Shown here one piece after another: positions 45,167 to 53,304 of a stretch of 64,000 nucleotides of DNA. The position numbers were made by a program, and so were the translations under genes. The stretch covers positions 118,464 through 182,463 of the forward strand of contig NZ_FUZF01000002.1 in the NCBI RefSeq assembly GCF_900168125.1, in the 5' to 3' direction. Origin of the DNA: Sphingobacterium nematocida. Its GTDB lineage: Bacteria > Bacteroidota > Bacteroidia > Sphingobacteriales > Sphingobacteriaceae. The stretch's first letter is position 1. The number at the start of each line of letters is the position of its first letter. The notes under the pieces are model-generated. The model was not told where the DNA came from, searched no databases, and saw only the letters and a program-made list of their open reading frames with translations.

Positions 45167-45859
45167 ATGGCTGATAAAGGTTGGGATTTTTGGTTTGATC
45201 ATGGGCAGCTTTTCTCGGAAAGACCTGTTGTGAAGCCTGAGGTGGTTGGCCTAAAGCGCTATTATTTCATCATGAATGCCTTTAGCAATGAAATCGAATT
45301 TGTTAGTGAATCGATAGTCAACATTTTAGGATATGACCCAAGGATATTTACGACAGAATTTTTGATGTCGGTTATACACCCGGATGATGTTCCCTATTGT
45401 ATGGAGTCCGAACGCAAAGTGATTGAGTTTATGGATAAGTTACATTTTGAAGATCACTATCGTTTTTATTCAAAATACTCGTATAGGGTGCGTAAATTGA
45501 ATGGAGACTATGTCTTTATTAATCAGTCTTATCAAGCTATAGAGATTAATGAAAAGGGACATATGAACCGCTCTTTGGTATTTCATGATCTCGCAGAGGA
45601 AGGTTTTACTAGAGAAGAGAACGATCTCAAAATCATTGATCGTATGAAAAACCGACCGGTACATATTGAAAATCATTATGATCTTTCTAAACGTGAGATT
45701 GAGATTTTGGATTTAATCCTTCAAGGAAAAAGCAGTAAAGATATTGCTGCATTGATTTTTATTAGTGAACATACAGTGAATACCCATAGGAGGAAAATAT
45801 TAGCCAAGACCAACGCTGAGAACTTTTTGGAGTTAAGGCAACGGTTGAATATGATTTAA
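45167..45859 (+). CDS. PAS-domain LuxR-type transcriptional regulator
   Basis: A 230-residue regulator. An N-terminal PAS-like sensor covers about residues 28-145, with the typical ILGYDPRIFTTEFLMSVIHP and DDV run. The C-terminal LuxR/GerE helix-turn-helix covers about 173-225: LSKREIEILDLILQGKSSKD followed by IAALIFISEHTVNTHRRKIL. There is no membrane segment or receiver domain, so it probably senses a small ligand or redox state in the cytoplasm. It is divergent from gltB and could control it; that link rests on position alone. Confidence 0.86.
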   Translation: MADKGWDFWFDHGQLFSERPVVKPEVVGLKRYYFIMNAFSNEIEFVSESIVNILGYDPRIFTTEFLMSVIHPDDVPYCMESERKVIEFMDKLHFEDHYRFYSKYSYRVRKLNGDYVFINQSYQAIEINEKGHMNRSLVFHDLAEEGFTREENDLKIIDRMKNRPVHIENHYDLSKREIEILDLILQGKSSKDIAALIFISEHTVNTHRRKILAKTNAENFLELRQRLNMI

Positions 45860-45911
45860 ATTAAATCCCCTCTGCAAATATAGAAGAGGGGATCTAATAG
45901 AATGACTAACT

Positions 45912-46712
45912 TTAAAATCGATAACCGATGGATAGTCCTGTGCGTATTCCAGCCCATGGGCTCCGTTTAATATGGATGTCAGCGCCATCATCTCGAACAT
46001 CATATTCCATTTTGATACCACCTAAAGGTAAGTCGCGCATGTCTACTTTCAAGTCTTCCATACTTTCTCGTAGCGCCTGTTGTTCATCGGGATTTAGTGC
46101 CATGGTTCCAGAGACCTTACCTTTACCACTACCATAGCCAGGACCTATTAAACGCCAGTCTAAATGGAATTGACGGGACAATTTAAAATTGAATCCCATA
46201 GAAAACCCTCCTGTGAATGACTTGATAGTACCTTCCAAGGGAATAGTTTCCGTACGGCTGTAAATTTCAGTTGCCGACTCTTCAACGGTAACGTCAAAAT
46301 CAAAAGGAACGGAAGCTTTATAATTTGCGTATTTTAAGTAGGGCGCCATGTAAAATCCTTTGAATAGCCCGCGCTTGGAAAGATAAAATCTTACTTCAGG
46401 TGTAATCGAGAAGTTGGAGCTTTTGAACTCATTAATCAGCTTGTTCAAATCTTCATCATCAACCAAGTTCTGTACCGTGGATTGAAAAGGAAGTTTTTTC
46501 TCCGGGCGAAAACTTATGGCGGCTCCAGCACTAATACGGTCTGTTATGGAACGTTCGTATTCGAAGGAGAACTTTCCACCCAATAAAGGAAGCGTGTTAA
46601 ATTTAACCATGTTTTTGCCAGTTGATTCGGCCGATGGTTCAGTTTGAGATCTGCTCGTAAATGGCATCATTGTCAACACAAGCAATACGAGGGTAAGTAA
46701 CTTGTTATTCAT
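45912..46712 (-). CDS. DUF3575-like outer-membrane beta-barrel protein
   Basis: A 266-residue exported protein with a signal peptide (residues 1-22, ending FTSRSQ). The mature part alternates hydrophobic and polar residues like an outer-membrane barrel: MVKFNTLPLLGGKFSFEYER, ITDRISAGAAISFRP, GFYMAPYLKYANYKASVPFD and a C-terminal IRTGLSIGYRF ending in Phe. The start of the domain resembles DUF3575. Its function is unknown. It is probably a single-gene unit ahead of the OmpA-like gene, which has its own terminator between. Confidence 0.7.
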   Translation of the reverse strand: MNNKLLTLVLLVLTMMPFTSRSQTEPSAESTGKNMVKFNTLPLLGGKFSFEYERSITDRISAGAAISFRPEKKLPFQSTVQNLVDDEDLNKLINEFKSSNFSITPEVRFYLSKRGLFKGFYMAPYLKYANYKASVPFDFDVTVEESATEIYSRTETIPLEGTIKSFTGGFSMGFNFKLSRQFHLDWRLIGPGYGSGKGKVSGTMALNPDEQQALRESMEDLKVDMRDLPLGGIKMEYDVRDDGADIHIKRSPWAGIRTGLSIGYRF

Positions 46713-46831
46713 TTAAAATAGTTAATAATCTTGTAGCGACGAAAGTAAGGTATATCGTGTCTATTTTATATACCTAAAAATGGGTATTTTACGGAATGCG
46801 CTTTGTCATTAACAATTTTGTTATTCAGCGA

Positions 46832-46871
46832 AAACCCTCATTATACCGATATAGACGGATAATGAGGGTTT
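46832..46871 (-). terminator. Intrinsic terminator downstream of the OmpA-like gene
   Basis: AAACCCTCATTAT and its complement form a 13-bp perfect stem with a 14-nt loop that can itself pair (CCG/CGG). It lies 25 bp beyond the stop codon of the OmpA-like gene on its strand; the T-tract is short. Confidence 0.7.
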
Positions 46872-46896
46872 AAGTAGCTCGTGTTACAAGCTGTTT

Positions 46897-47904
46897 TTAG
46901 TTACTCTTCACCAATTCGACACGTCTGTTTTTAGCTTTGTTGCTTTCGCTATCGTTGGCTACAAGTGGACGTTCGGCTCCGAATCCTTGCGCTTTGAGCC
47001 TAGATTTGTCAATTCCATCAGTTGTCAATGCATTCAATACCGCATTGGCACGTTCGGAAGATAGTTTTTTATTATGTGCAGCATCACCGGTATTATCAGT
47101 ATGCCCCTCGATATTGATAGTCAGTCTACTTTCTTTTTTCAATGCGGTAGCGATCTGTTGTACGACCTCTTTCCCATCTGTCGTTAGATTGGATTTGTCG
47201 GTGTCAAAATTGATATACAAAATAGATTTTCCTTTTTCGTTGAGATCCTTCGCAATCTCGTCGGCCGTGATCTTCGTGATAGTCTGCGTCATCGTAGCTT
47301 CTTGGAGTATATTTAATTTACCACCGACATTATTTGCACTAAATTGTATGTAGATATTTCCTTGGTCTTTTGTACGGATGATATAAAACTTGATGTTCTC
47401 ATCGGCATAGCCCATGTCTCCCTCATCGCCTTTGTTCGGATCTTGCTTATTATAGCGTTCGTACTCTTCACGGCCTATCGTTCCATCAAATACCTTGACC
47501 GCGCCTGCAGACAGCAAATAGTCTTCCACACTTTTTTCATAGTAGCGTTTTGAGAACTCTTCACCTCGTTCCGCTTCGACGTTGATCTTGTAGAGTTTTC
47601 CTTCAAAAGGGGTCATCACACCGTTTAGAGGGAAAAAGCATACGTCAAATTCTTTCTGAAAAGGTTTGTTCATCGATTTCAGACCTTTCGGCAAAGTGAA
47701 ATAAGGGAACGTTCCGATATCTGTTGTCGTTACCGGGATGCTCTCGATATCAAATTTAGCGTTACTATTCGTAGAAGTGTTTTCGCTTTCAGTACTTTGT
47801 GTAGATGATACGCTGTCTTGCGTATTGTTTTGTTCTCGCTTGGGGCTATTGTTACAAGCGATAAACATTGCCGCGGAAGCGAACAGTAATGTAGTCTTTT
47901 TCAT
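46897..47904 (-). CDS. OmpA-family lipoprotein
   Basis: A roughly 335-residue envelope protein. I place the start at 47904, where MKKTTLLFASAAMFIACNNS forms a lipoprotein signal with lipidated Cys17; the frame is open 16 codons further upstream. A Ser/Thr/Asn-rich linker leads into a domain of unknown function, and the C-terminal 110 residues form an OmpA peptidoglycan-binding domain: ILYINFDTDKSNLTTDGKEV, INIEGHTDNTGDAAHNKKLS and the basic end AKNRRVELV. It likely anchors the outer membrane to the cell wall. Confidence 0.87.
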   Translation of the reverse strand: MKKTTLLFASAAMFIACNNSPKREQNNTQDSVSSTQSTESENTSTNSNAKFDIESIPVTTTDIGTFPYFTLPKGLKSMNKPFQKEFDVCFFPLNGVMTPFEGKLYKINVEAERGEEFSKRYYEKSVEDYLLSAGAVKVFDGTIGREEYERYNKQDPNKGDEGDMGYADENIKFYIIRTKDQGNIYIQFSANNVGGKLNILQEATMTQTITKITADEIAKDLNEKGKSILYINFDTDKSNLTTDGKEVVQQIATALKKESRLTINIEGHTDNTGDAAHNKKLSSERANAVLNALTTDGIDKSRLKAQGFGAERPLVANDSESNKAKNRRVELVKSN

Positions 47905-48151
47905 GGAGTTCAACATAAATTGATTTCTAATTTCTGTAAAATCACTGGACAAACCAAGTTAAATTAATATAAACGATTATTGCTAGCGCAAAAAGAGTTC
48001 CATAATCATGTCTAAGAGATAGTAAAGAGTAGTATCTTAATTTTGTTTATGTCCTGGTGCAGAGGCGTATGCTTTTACATTGCTTTTGTTTTGTTCTAAA
48101 TAACTTGTATATTAGGAGGATAACCATTTTTTTTGCCTAAGTTATATCGAT

Positions 48152-49258
48152 ATGAGAAGAAGAAACTTTTTATTTTTTTTGGTACTGATTAGTACGTCGA
48201 TTTCGCTCTCCGCCTGTAAATATGGCCGTTTTGTATGGCATAATTTTGCAGATCTAAACGACTATAAAATTTTTCCGAATCGGGAATTGAAAGCCTCATC
48301 GACCCCATTTGTATTCCATCGTGCCACTATGGAGCAGCAACCTTCAAAGACTAAATATCAGGACAAAGAAATGCCTTTTGATGATTTTTTAAAAGAGACC
48401 AAATCCGTAGCTTTTCTGGTTATCCGTAATGATAGCATTTTGTACGAGCGGTATTTAGACAAATACGAAGAAACTTCGATTGTGCCCTCATTTTCTATGG
48501 CCAAATCAGTTACCTCTATGCTCATCGGCTGTGCTATCCATGACGGTCTGATAGGCTCAGTACAGGATCCTGTCAGTAAGTATGTGCCAGAGATGGCTAA
48601 GAATGGGTTTGATAAGGTGACGATCGCGCATGTATTACAGATGACCTCGGGTATCAAATTTAACGAGGGGTATTATAATCCGTTTGGTGAGGTAGCTTCA
48701 TTCTATTACGGGACCAATTTGCGTAAAGATACCGAAAAGTTGAAGTTGGAAACTGAGCCCGGAACACAGTTTGCCTATGCAAGTGGTAATACGCAGATCT
48801 TGGGATTGGTGTTAGAACGGGTACTAAATGGTAAGACGATTACGGAGTATTTGGACGAGAAGATCTGGAAACCTATTGGGATGGAATATGATGCTTCGTG
48901 GAGTATTGACAGAAAGAAAGATGGTATAGAGAAGACCTTTTGCTGTCTGAATGCTCGTGCACGAGATTTTGCGAAGCTAGGACGTCTGTATCTTCATAAA
49001 GGAAATTGGGAAGGCCAACAGTTGGTGCCTGAGAGCTGGGTCAAAGAATCGACGAAAGTGGATAGCACGGAAGGAAGCTACAAACGCTACCAATACCAGT
49101 GGTGGCTGCCTACGGAAGATGGTGATTTTGCAGCACAAGGTATCTTAGGACAGTATATCTACGTCAATCCAGAAAAAAATCTTGTTATAGTCCGTCTGGG
49201 GCACAAAGTAAGCACGAATTGGCTTAGAGAGTTTGTGCGATTGGCGAAAGAATATTAA
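48152..49258 (+). CDS. Serine hydrolase of the beta-lactamase / penicillin-binding class C family (lipoprotein)
   Basis: A 368-residue lipoprotein; lipobox LSAC places the lipidated Cys at residue 22. The class C beta-lactamase-type catalytic motif SMAK has Ser115 as nucleophile and Lys118. The second motif is YAS (Tyr209) in FAYASGNTQILG, and the region AAQGILGQYIYVNPE near the end corresponds to the third (KTG-like) motif, with Gly-Gln in place of Lys-Thr-Gly. Such EstB/6-aminohexanoate-dimer-hydrolase-like proteins hydrolyse esters or amides rather than beta-lactams. Substrate unknown. Confidence 0.86.
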   Translation: MRRRNFLFFLVLISTSISLSACKYGRFVWHNFADLNDYKIFPNRELKASSTPFVFHRATMEQQPSKTKYQDKEMPFDDFLKETKSVAFLVIRNDSILYERYLDKYEETSIVPSFSMAKSVTSMLIGCAIHDGLIGSVQDPVSKYVPEMAKNGFDKVTIAHVLQMTSGIKFNEGYYNPFGEVASFYYGTNLRKDTEKLKLETEPGTQFAYASGNTQILGLVLERVLNGKTITEYLDEKIWKPIGMEYDASWSIDRKKDGIEKTFCCLNARARDFAKLGRLYLHKGNWEGQQLVPESWVKESTKVDSTEGSYKRYQYQWWLPTEDGDFAAQGILGQYIYVNPEKNLVIVRLGHKVSTNWLREFVRLAKEY

Positions 49259-49260
49259 AA

Positions 49261-49311
49261 TCTTGGGGCTGCCTCCTATGCTTGATACAAGCATAGGAGG
49301 CAGCCCCAAGA
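49261..49311. terminator. Very long perfect hairpin between convergent genes
   Basis: A 24-bp perfect inverted repeat with a 3-nt loop (ATA, 49285-49287) fills the 58 bp between the serine hydrolase and the M64 peptidase genes. The arm begins TCTTGGGGCTGCCTCC. It is much longer than a usual terminator and lacks a T-tract, yet its position fits a bidirectional terminator. Confidence 0.75.
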
Positions 49312-49316
49312 TGTGG

Positions 49317-50603
49317 TTATTTATCCGTATAAAACAGAATCATCTCTTCTATAGCACGGCTACATACTGGGCAAAAATCCTTTGGTTTGTTGGCCTTCAT
49401 CCTACAATCGTGCGATGGAATGTATAGCCCATTTCCTTTTAAACCTTCGAATGCCCCAATTCTAACAGTTCCTAACATACTGTCGGAGGTAGGGATTGGA
49501 GTGTTTTTAGACACCATATCAGCCCATTTGCTTTTGAAGTCAACTAATGAAGTGTTGTTCTTTTCCCAAGGTTCTATCTTTTCAACAGCTTTGTTTTCAA
49601 AAACATCTACTGCATAGAAGTATTCATCAGCTAGTCCGGCGAAACTGTGACCAAACTCATGGACAACAACTGGAGCGAATTGTTGATTCTTAGTCGTGGT
49701 AAGAGCGTAGGAATTCAATATTCCACCACCGCCATATACATCCGTATTTGCCAGAATGATAATGTGCTGGTACGGAATATTTTCTAACAAGCTATGTAAT
49801 AGCTTGGTGTGTGAGGTCGTTAGATACCGCTCGGCGTAAAATGTGTCGAAATTGGACTGAACAGCAGTTGATCGCCATAGGTTTTTGGATGGTACGCTGA
49901 TATTGGAATCTTTGGAGGGCGATTTTACGGCAACAATCTCGAATGCATTTTCGTATTTCTTAAAGATATTATGTTGAAATAAGCTCTGAACAGTTTTGTG
50001 GGCATAATCCATAAAATCGTTCATTTCTGTATCCTTATACCCTTCGGCTACTATGGCAATCTTTATGGGGGTAGCAATTGTAGCTTTATGGATCACTTCG
50101 TAAGGAGTTTCGTTTTTTTGTGCTTTACGGATTAAGATGTCTAGAGGATCTATCTGATGTGTTAATAATACCGTCTCTTTGCGCTGTGCATTAAAGAACG
50201 AAACTTGAACTCGGACTTTTGCTTTTGGGAAAGGAACTAGATAGGTGTTTTCAAAACTCTTGGTGGTTTGTTTAGCTTCGTCTTGGGTCAGCCACTCTTG
50301 AAACAGGCTGCTGAAAGGTAAGACGTAGATTAGTTTTTCTGTAGCTAAATCGTAGACTTTAATCTGACCATTGCCCTGAATAGGTGTTCTGTTCAGGTTG
50401 CCTTTTCTTCCGTTCCATTGATCTAACTGCACCAAATCCGATAGGTAGGCATATTGTTGGGCTCTGTTTCCTGCAAAGATGTAATCTAATCGCAATGTTT
50501 GTTCGGTGAAATAATCGTTAAACTGTTGGGCATTGACCGATATAAAGGACAGGATAATAGTAAGTGAAAATATGATCTTAAGCGCCGTTTTATGCAGAGT
50601 CAT
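49317..50603 (-). CDS. M64-family metallopeptidase (IgA peptidase M64-like)
   Basis: A roughly 428-residue secreted peptidase. I start at 50603 (MTLHKTALKIIFSLTIILSF), which gives a clean signal peptide ending near VNAQ; the frame is open 13 codons upstream. An N-terminal M64-associated domain of about 150 residues precedes the zinc peptidase domain with VVVHEFGHSFAGLADEYFY: His-Glu-x-x-His, the third ligand region Asp-Glu after the Gly-Leu-Ala turn. M64 includes the IgA-cleaving enzyme of Clostridium ramosum and many Bacteroidota homologues of unknown substrate. A Cys-x-x-Cys near the end (FCPVCSR) may stabilise the C-terminus. Confidence 0.88.
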   Translation of the reverse strand: MTLHKTALKIIFSLTIILSFISVNAQQFNDYFTEQTLRLDYIFAGNRAQQYAYLSDLVQLDQWNGRKGNLNRTPIQGNGQIKVYDLATEKLIYVLPFSSLFQEWLTQDEAKQTTKSFENTYLVPFPKAKVRVQVSFFNAQRKETVLLTHQIDPLDILIRKAQKNETPYEVIHKATIATPIKIAIVAEGYKDTEMNDFMDYAHKTVQSLFQHNIFKKYENAFEIVAVKSPSKDSNISVPSKNLWRSTAVQSNFDTFYAERYLTTSHTKLLHSLLENIPYQHIIILANTDVYGGGGILNSYALTTTKNQQFAPVVVHEFGHSFAGLADEYFYAVDVFENKAVEKIEPWEKNNTSLVDFKSKWADMVSKNTPIPTSDSMLGTVRIGAFEGLKGNGLYIPSHDCRMKANKPKDFCPVCSRAIEEMILFYTDK

Positions 50604-50742
50604 TTTTTTAATATTTAGGATTGTTATTTCTTTTTTTGCCAAAAATAAGGCTTTGCTTTTGTTTCTTGCTTATTGTTTCAAAAGTCTTTAACTTTCGTCA
50701 TTAAAATAAACACAACATTTAGTAACCTAAAAAAGGATATCA

Positions 50743-51840
50743 ATGACCATTACGCATATTGAAATATACCGCCTGAGTATTCCTATGGAGCCTTTTGTCA
50801 TTGCGACAGGGACCATGGACTATGCACAAAATACCTTTGTACGTGTATACACCGATGTGGGAATCTATGGTGTGGGAGAGTGTTCTGCTTTCCCCATGAT
50901 TGTTGGAGAGACGCAGAATACCTGTATTAGCATAGCGCAGGATTTTGCAAGGATATGGAAAGGGAAAGATGCTTTGGCTCTTGAAGACCGCCTCGCGGAG
51001 CTACATCTGTATATAGCTGGCAATGCGACCATAAAATCAGCTTTTGATATGGCGTTGTATGATATCGCGGCCAAACATGCCGGGCAGCCACTATATCGTT
51101 TTTTGGGAGGGGAGAAGAGAGAGATTACTACCGATATTACCTTGGGTATTGCTGCGGCGGAGGAGATGGCCGAGAAAGCGCTAAAACTGAAAGAAGGTGG
51201 AGCATTTGCTCTAAAGGTCAAATTGGGTAAAAATCCCGCTGATGATATCGCAAGAATTAAGGCCATTCGTAAGGCTGTGGGTTTTGATCTGCCCATCCGT
51301 ATCGATGCCAATCAAGGTTGGTCTTACGAAGGGGCTGTAGAGGCATTGCAAGGATTGGAAGCCTATAAGATCCAGTTTTGTGAACAGCCAATGCGTACTT
51401 ACAATGATCATCTATTGCCCGAGTTACGTACGCAAACTATTGTGCCTATTATGGCGGATGAATCCGTATATACGCATCGCGATGCGGGACGCCTGTGTAA
51501 AGCGGATGCCTGTGATTATATCAATATTAAATTTTCGAAATCATCGGGAATATACGAAGCATTGAAAATACAATCGGTCGCCGCTGAATACGGTGTAGCT
51601 TGTATGATAGGCGGAATGTTAGAATCTAGATTGGCACTGGCTGCCAAAGTTCATTTTGCCTATGCTGCACCCAATGTTAAGTTTTATGACTTGGATACCT
51701 GTATGGTCGGGCATCTGGAAGATCCTGTAGAAGGTGGTATACAATATAATGGTTATCATATATCCATTTCTGACGAGGCGGGTATTGGAGCTGATATTAA
51801 ACAGGAGTTTTTGGATAGATGCGAAATGTGGATTATCTAG
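50743..51840 (+). CDS. Dipeptide epimerase (L-Ala-D/L-Glu epimerase-like, enolase superfamily)
   Basis: A 365-residue enzyme of the mandelate racemase/muconate lactonising branch. The catalytic KxK is Lys158-Val-Lys160 in FALKVKLG. Metal ligands are Asp188 (RIDANQGW), Glu214 (CEQPM) and Asp239 (MADESV). The second-face lysine is Lys266 in FSKSSGI, and a late DLDTC matches the DxD motif that binds the dipeptide amino group. This pattern fits dipeptide epimerases, which recycle murein peptides. The specificity (Ala-Glu or another dipeptide) is inferred. It is followed by a periodic repeat tract and a 37-codon ORF. Confidence 0.87.
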   Translation: MTITHIEIYRLSIPMEPFVIATGTMDYAQNTFVRVYTDVGIYGVGECSAFPMIVGETQNTCISIAQDFARIWKGKDALALEDRLAELHLYIAGNATIKSAFDMALYDIAAKHAGQPLYRFLGGEKREITTDITLGIAAAEEMAEKALKLKEGGAFALKVKLGKNPADDIARIKAIRKAVGFDLPIRIDANQGWSYEGAVEALQGLEAYKIQFCEQPMRTYNDHLLPELRTQTIVPIMADESVYTHRDAGRLCKADACDYINIKFSKSSGIYEALKIQSVAAEYGVACMIGGMLESRLALAAKVHFAYAAPNVKFYDLDTCMVGHLEDPVEGGIQYNGYHISISDEAGIGADIKQEFLDRCEMWII

Positions 51841-51916
51841 AGTTATAGTAGTTAAGGCGGTTATGGGAGTTATTAAGGAGACGGTATAACTTTGTAACCT
51901 CATAACTTGATCAAGT
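51841..51916. repeat. Short-period semi-palindromic tract after the epimerase stop
   Basis: Starting at the stop codon, the plus strand reads as about 9-nt units with a GTTA core (AGTTATAGT, AGTTAAGGC, GGTTATGGG, AGTTATTAA). It then switches to complementary TAAC units of 8-9 nt (TATAACTTT, GTAACCTCA, TAACTTGAT), so the two halves can pair. The 37-codon ORF starts right after it. Confidence 0.45.
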
Positions 51917-52030
51917 ATGAACAACACAACGTGGAGTATAGGGATGTCGGAGATTATAATTCTCCTGATTATGACGCTTATCTTGGTAGGGGCATTTTTA
52001 TTTGTAATAAAACTTATCCGAAGGAAATAA
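51917..52030 (+). CDS. Small single-helix membrane protein (37 residues)
   Basis: An ATG-started ORF of 37 codons: MNNTTWSIGMSEIIILLIMT followed by LILVGAFLFVIKLIRRK. It has a short polar N-terminus, one strongly hydrophobic stretch of about 20 residues and a basic C-terminal end (KLIRRK), the usual topology of small inner-membrane proteins with the C-terminus in the cytoplasm. I do not recognise it. It lies between the dipeptide epimerase and the deoxyhypusine-synthase-like gene, 115 bp before the latter, with the same orientation. The coding status rests on composition and layout only. Confidence 0.5.
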   Translation: MNNTTWSIGMSEIIILLIMTLILVGAFLFVIKLIRRK

Positions 52031-52111
52031 GCATTTTTTATCATTTGTTAAAAAATGCTTTGGTCTCACGGCTTTACTCGTGCTGTAGGGACTAAAATAA
52101 ATTATATTCAG

Positions 52112-52119
52112 TACCTTTG
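52112..52119 (+). promoter_or_regulatory. Candidate -7 promoter box for the deoxyhypusine-synthase-like gene
   Basis: TACCTTTG fits TAnnTTTG and lies 26 nt before the start codon at 52146. No TTG is found 20 nt further upstream. Confidence 0.42.
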
Positions 52120-52145
52120 CTGGACTTGTTAAAACATTAAAAAAG

Positions 52146-53126
52146 ATGAGTACACAAAAAGGGCCTATCAGCCAATTTATTGAACACAATTACCGTCATT
52201 TCAATGCAGCTGCTTTGGTGGATGCTGCTAAAGGTTATGAAACACACCTACTAGAAGGAGGAAAGATGTTGGTCTCCTTGGGAGGTGCAATGTCAACTGC
52301 AGAGTTAGGCGTATCCCTAGCTGAGATGATCCGTCAAGATAAAGTACATATTATCTCTTGTACAGGTGCAAACTTGGAAGAGGATGTGATGAACTTGGTA
52401 GCACACTCGCACTACAAGCGTATCCCTAACTGGAGAGATCTTACTCCAGAGCAAGAACGCGAATTATTGGATACTCACTTCAACCGTGTTACGGATACTT
52501 GTATCCCTGAGGAAGAGGCTTTCCGTCGTCTTCAAAAGCACTTAGAAGATGTATGGCATGCTGCTGAAGCTAAGGGTGAGCGTTACTTGCCGCACGAATT
52601 TTTGTACCAAGTGGTGAATTCGGGCGTATTGGAGCAATATTACGAAATTGATCCTAAGGATTCTTGGATTGTTGCAGCTGCTGAAAAGAATTTGCCAATC
52701 GTATGTCCAGGATGGGAAGACTCGACTACAGGTAATATTTTTGCTTCTAATGTGATCAAAGGTAACTTAAAAGCTTCTACCGTGAAATCGGGTATCGAGT
52801 ATATGATTTACTTGACAGAATGGTACCGTGAAAACTCAGATGGTAAAGGTGTAGGTTTCTTCCAGATTGCTGGTGGTATCTCTGGTGATTTTCCAATCTG
52901 CGTAGTACCGATGATGTATCAGGATTTAGAATGGACTGATGTTCCTTTCTGGTCGTACTTCTGTCAGATTTCAGATTCTACTACGTCTTACGGTTCGTAT
53001 TCAGGTGCTGTTCCAAACGAGAAAATCACTTGGGGTAAGCTTGATGTCGATACACCTAAGTATATGATTGAGTCAGATGCGACTATCGTTGCTCCATTGA
53101 TTTTTGCTTATATTTTAGGACAATAG
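52146..53126 (+). CDS. Deoxyhypusine-synthase-family protein
   Basis: A 326-residue NAD-dependent enzyme of the deoxyhypusine synthase family. Visible landmarks are LGGAMSTAELGVSLAEMIRQ, ISCTGANLEEDVMNLVAHSH, VCPGWEDSTTGNIFASNVIK, FFQIAGGISGDFPI and the active-site lysine region NEKITWGKLDVD (Lys298), equivalent to the lysine that carries the butylimine intermediate in eukaryotic enzymes. Bacteria lack eIF5A, so the natural acceptor cannot be that protein; a role in polyamine synthesis (homospermidine or spermidine from putrescine-type donors) is more likely. It is followed by a REP-like repeat. Confidence 0.9.
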   Translation: MSTQKGPISQFIEHNYRHFNAAALVDAAKGYETHLLEGGKMLVSLGGAMSTAELGVSLAEMIRQDKVHIISCTGANLEEDVMNLVAHSHYKRIPNWRDLTPEQERELLDTHFNRVTDTCIPEEEAFRRLQKHLEDVWHAAEAKGERYLPHEFLYQVVNSGVLEQYYEIDPKDSWIVAAAEKNLPIVCPGWEDSTTGNIFASNVIKGNLKASTVKSGIEYMIYLTEWYRENSDGKGVGFFQIAGGISGDFPICVVPMMYQDLEWTDVPFWSYFCQISDSTTSYGSYSGAVPNEKITWGKLDVDTPKYMIESDATIVAPLIFAYILGQ

Positions 53127-53143
53127 TATTGAGGGGCTAGCGC

Positions 53144-53239
53144 CGTCATTCCGACCGGAGTGGAGGAATCTATGGACTTGATGTATAGCTGTTAAGTTTA
53201 TAGATTTCTCCATTTCGCTTTGCTACAGTCGAAATGACG
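53144..53239. repeat. REP-like long inverted repeat, copy 2
   Basis: The left arm begins CGTCATTCCGACCGGAGTGG and the right arm, read on the other strand, begins CGTCATTTCGACTGTAGCAA; both run to GGAATCTAT/GAAATCTAT across a central loop. The right arm carries about ten extra bases. It belongs to the same family as 36368-36451 and lies between the deoxyhypusine-synthase-like gene and the next CDS. Confidence 0.7.
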
Positions 53240-53304
53240 TGTTCGATAGGATAACTTTATAGTGTTGAACCTTATAACCTATATAACTCGCATCACATAA
53301 AACT

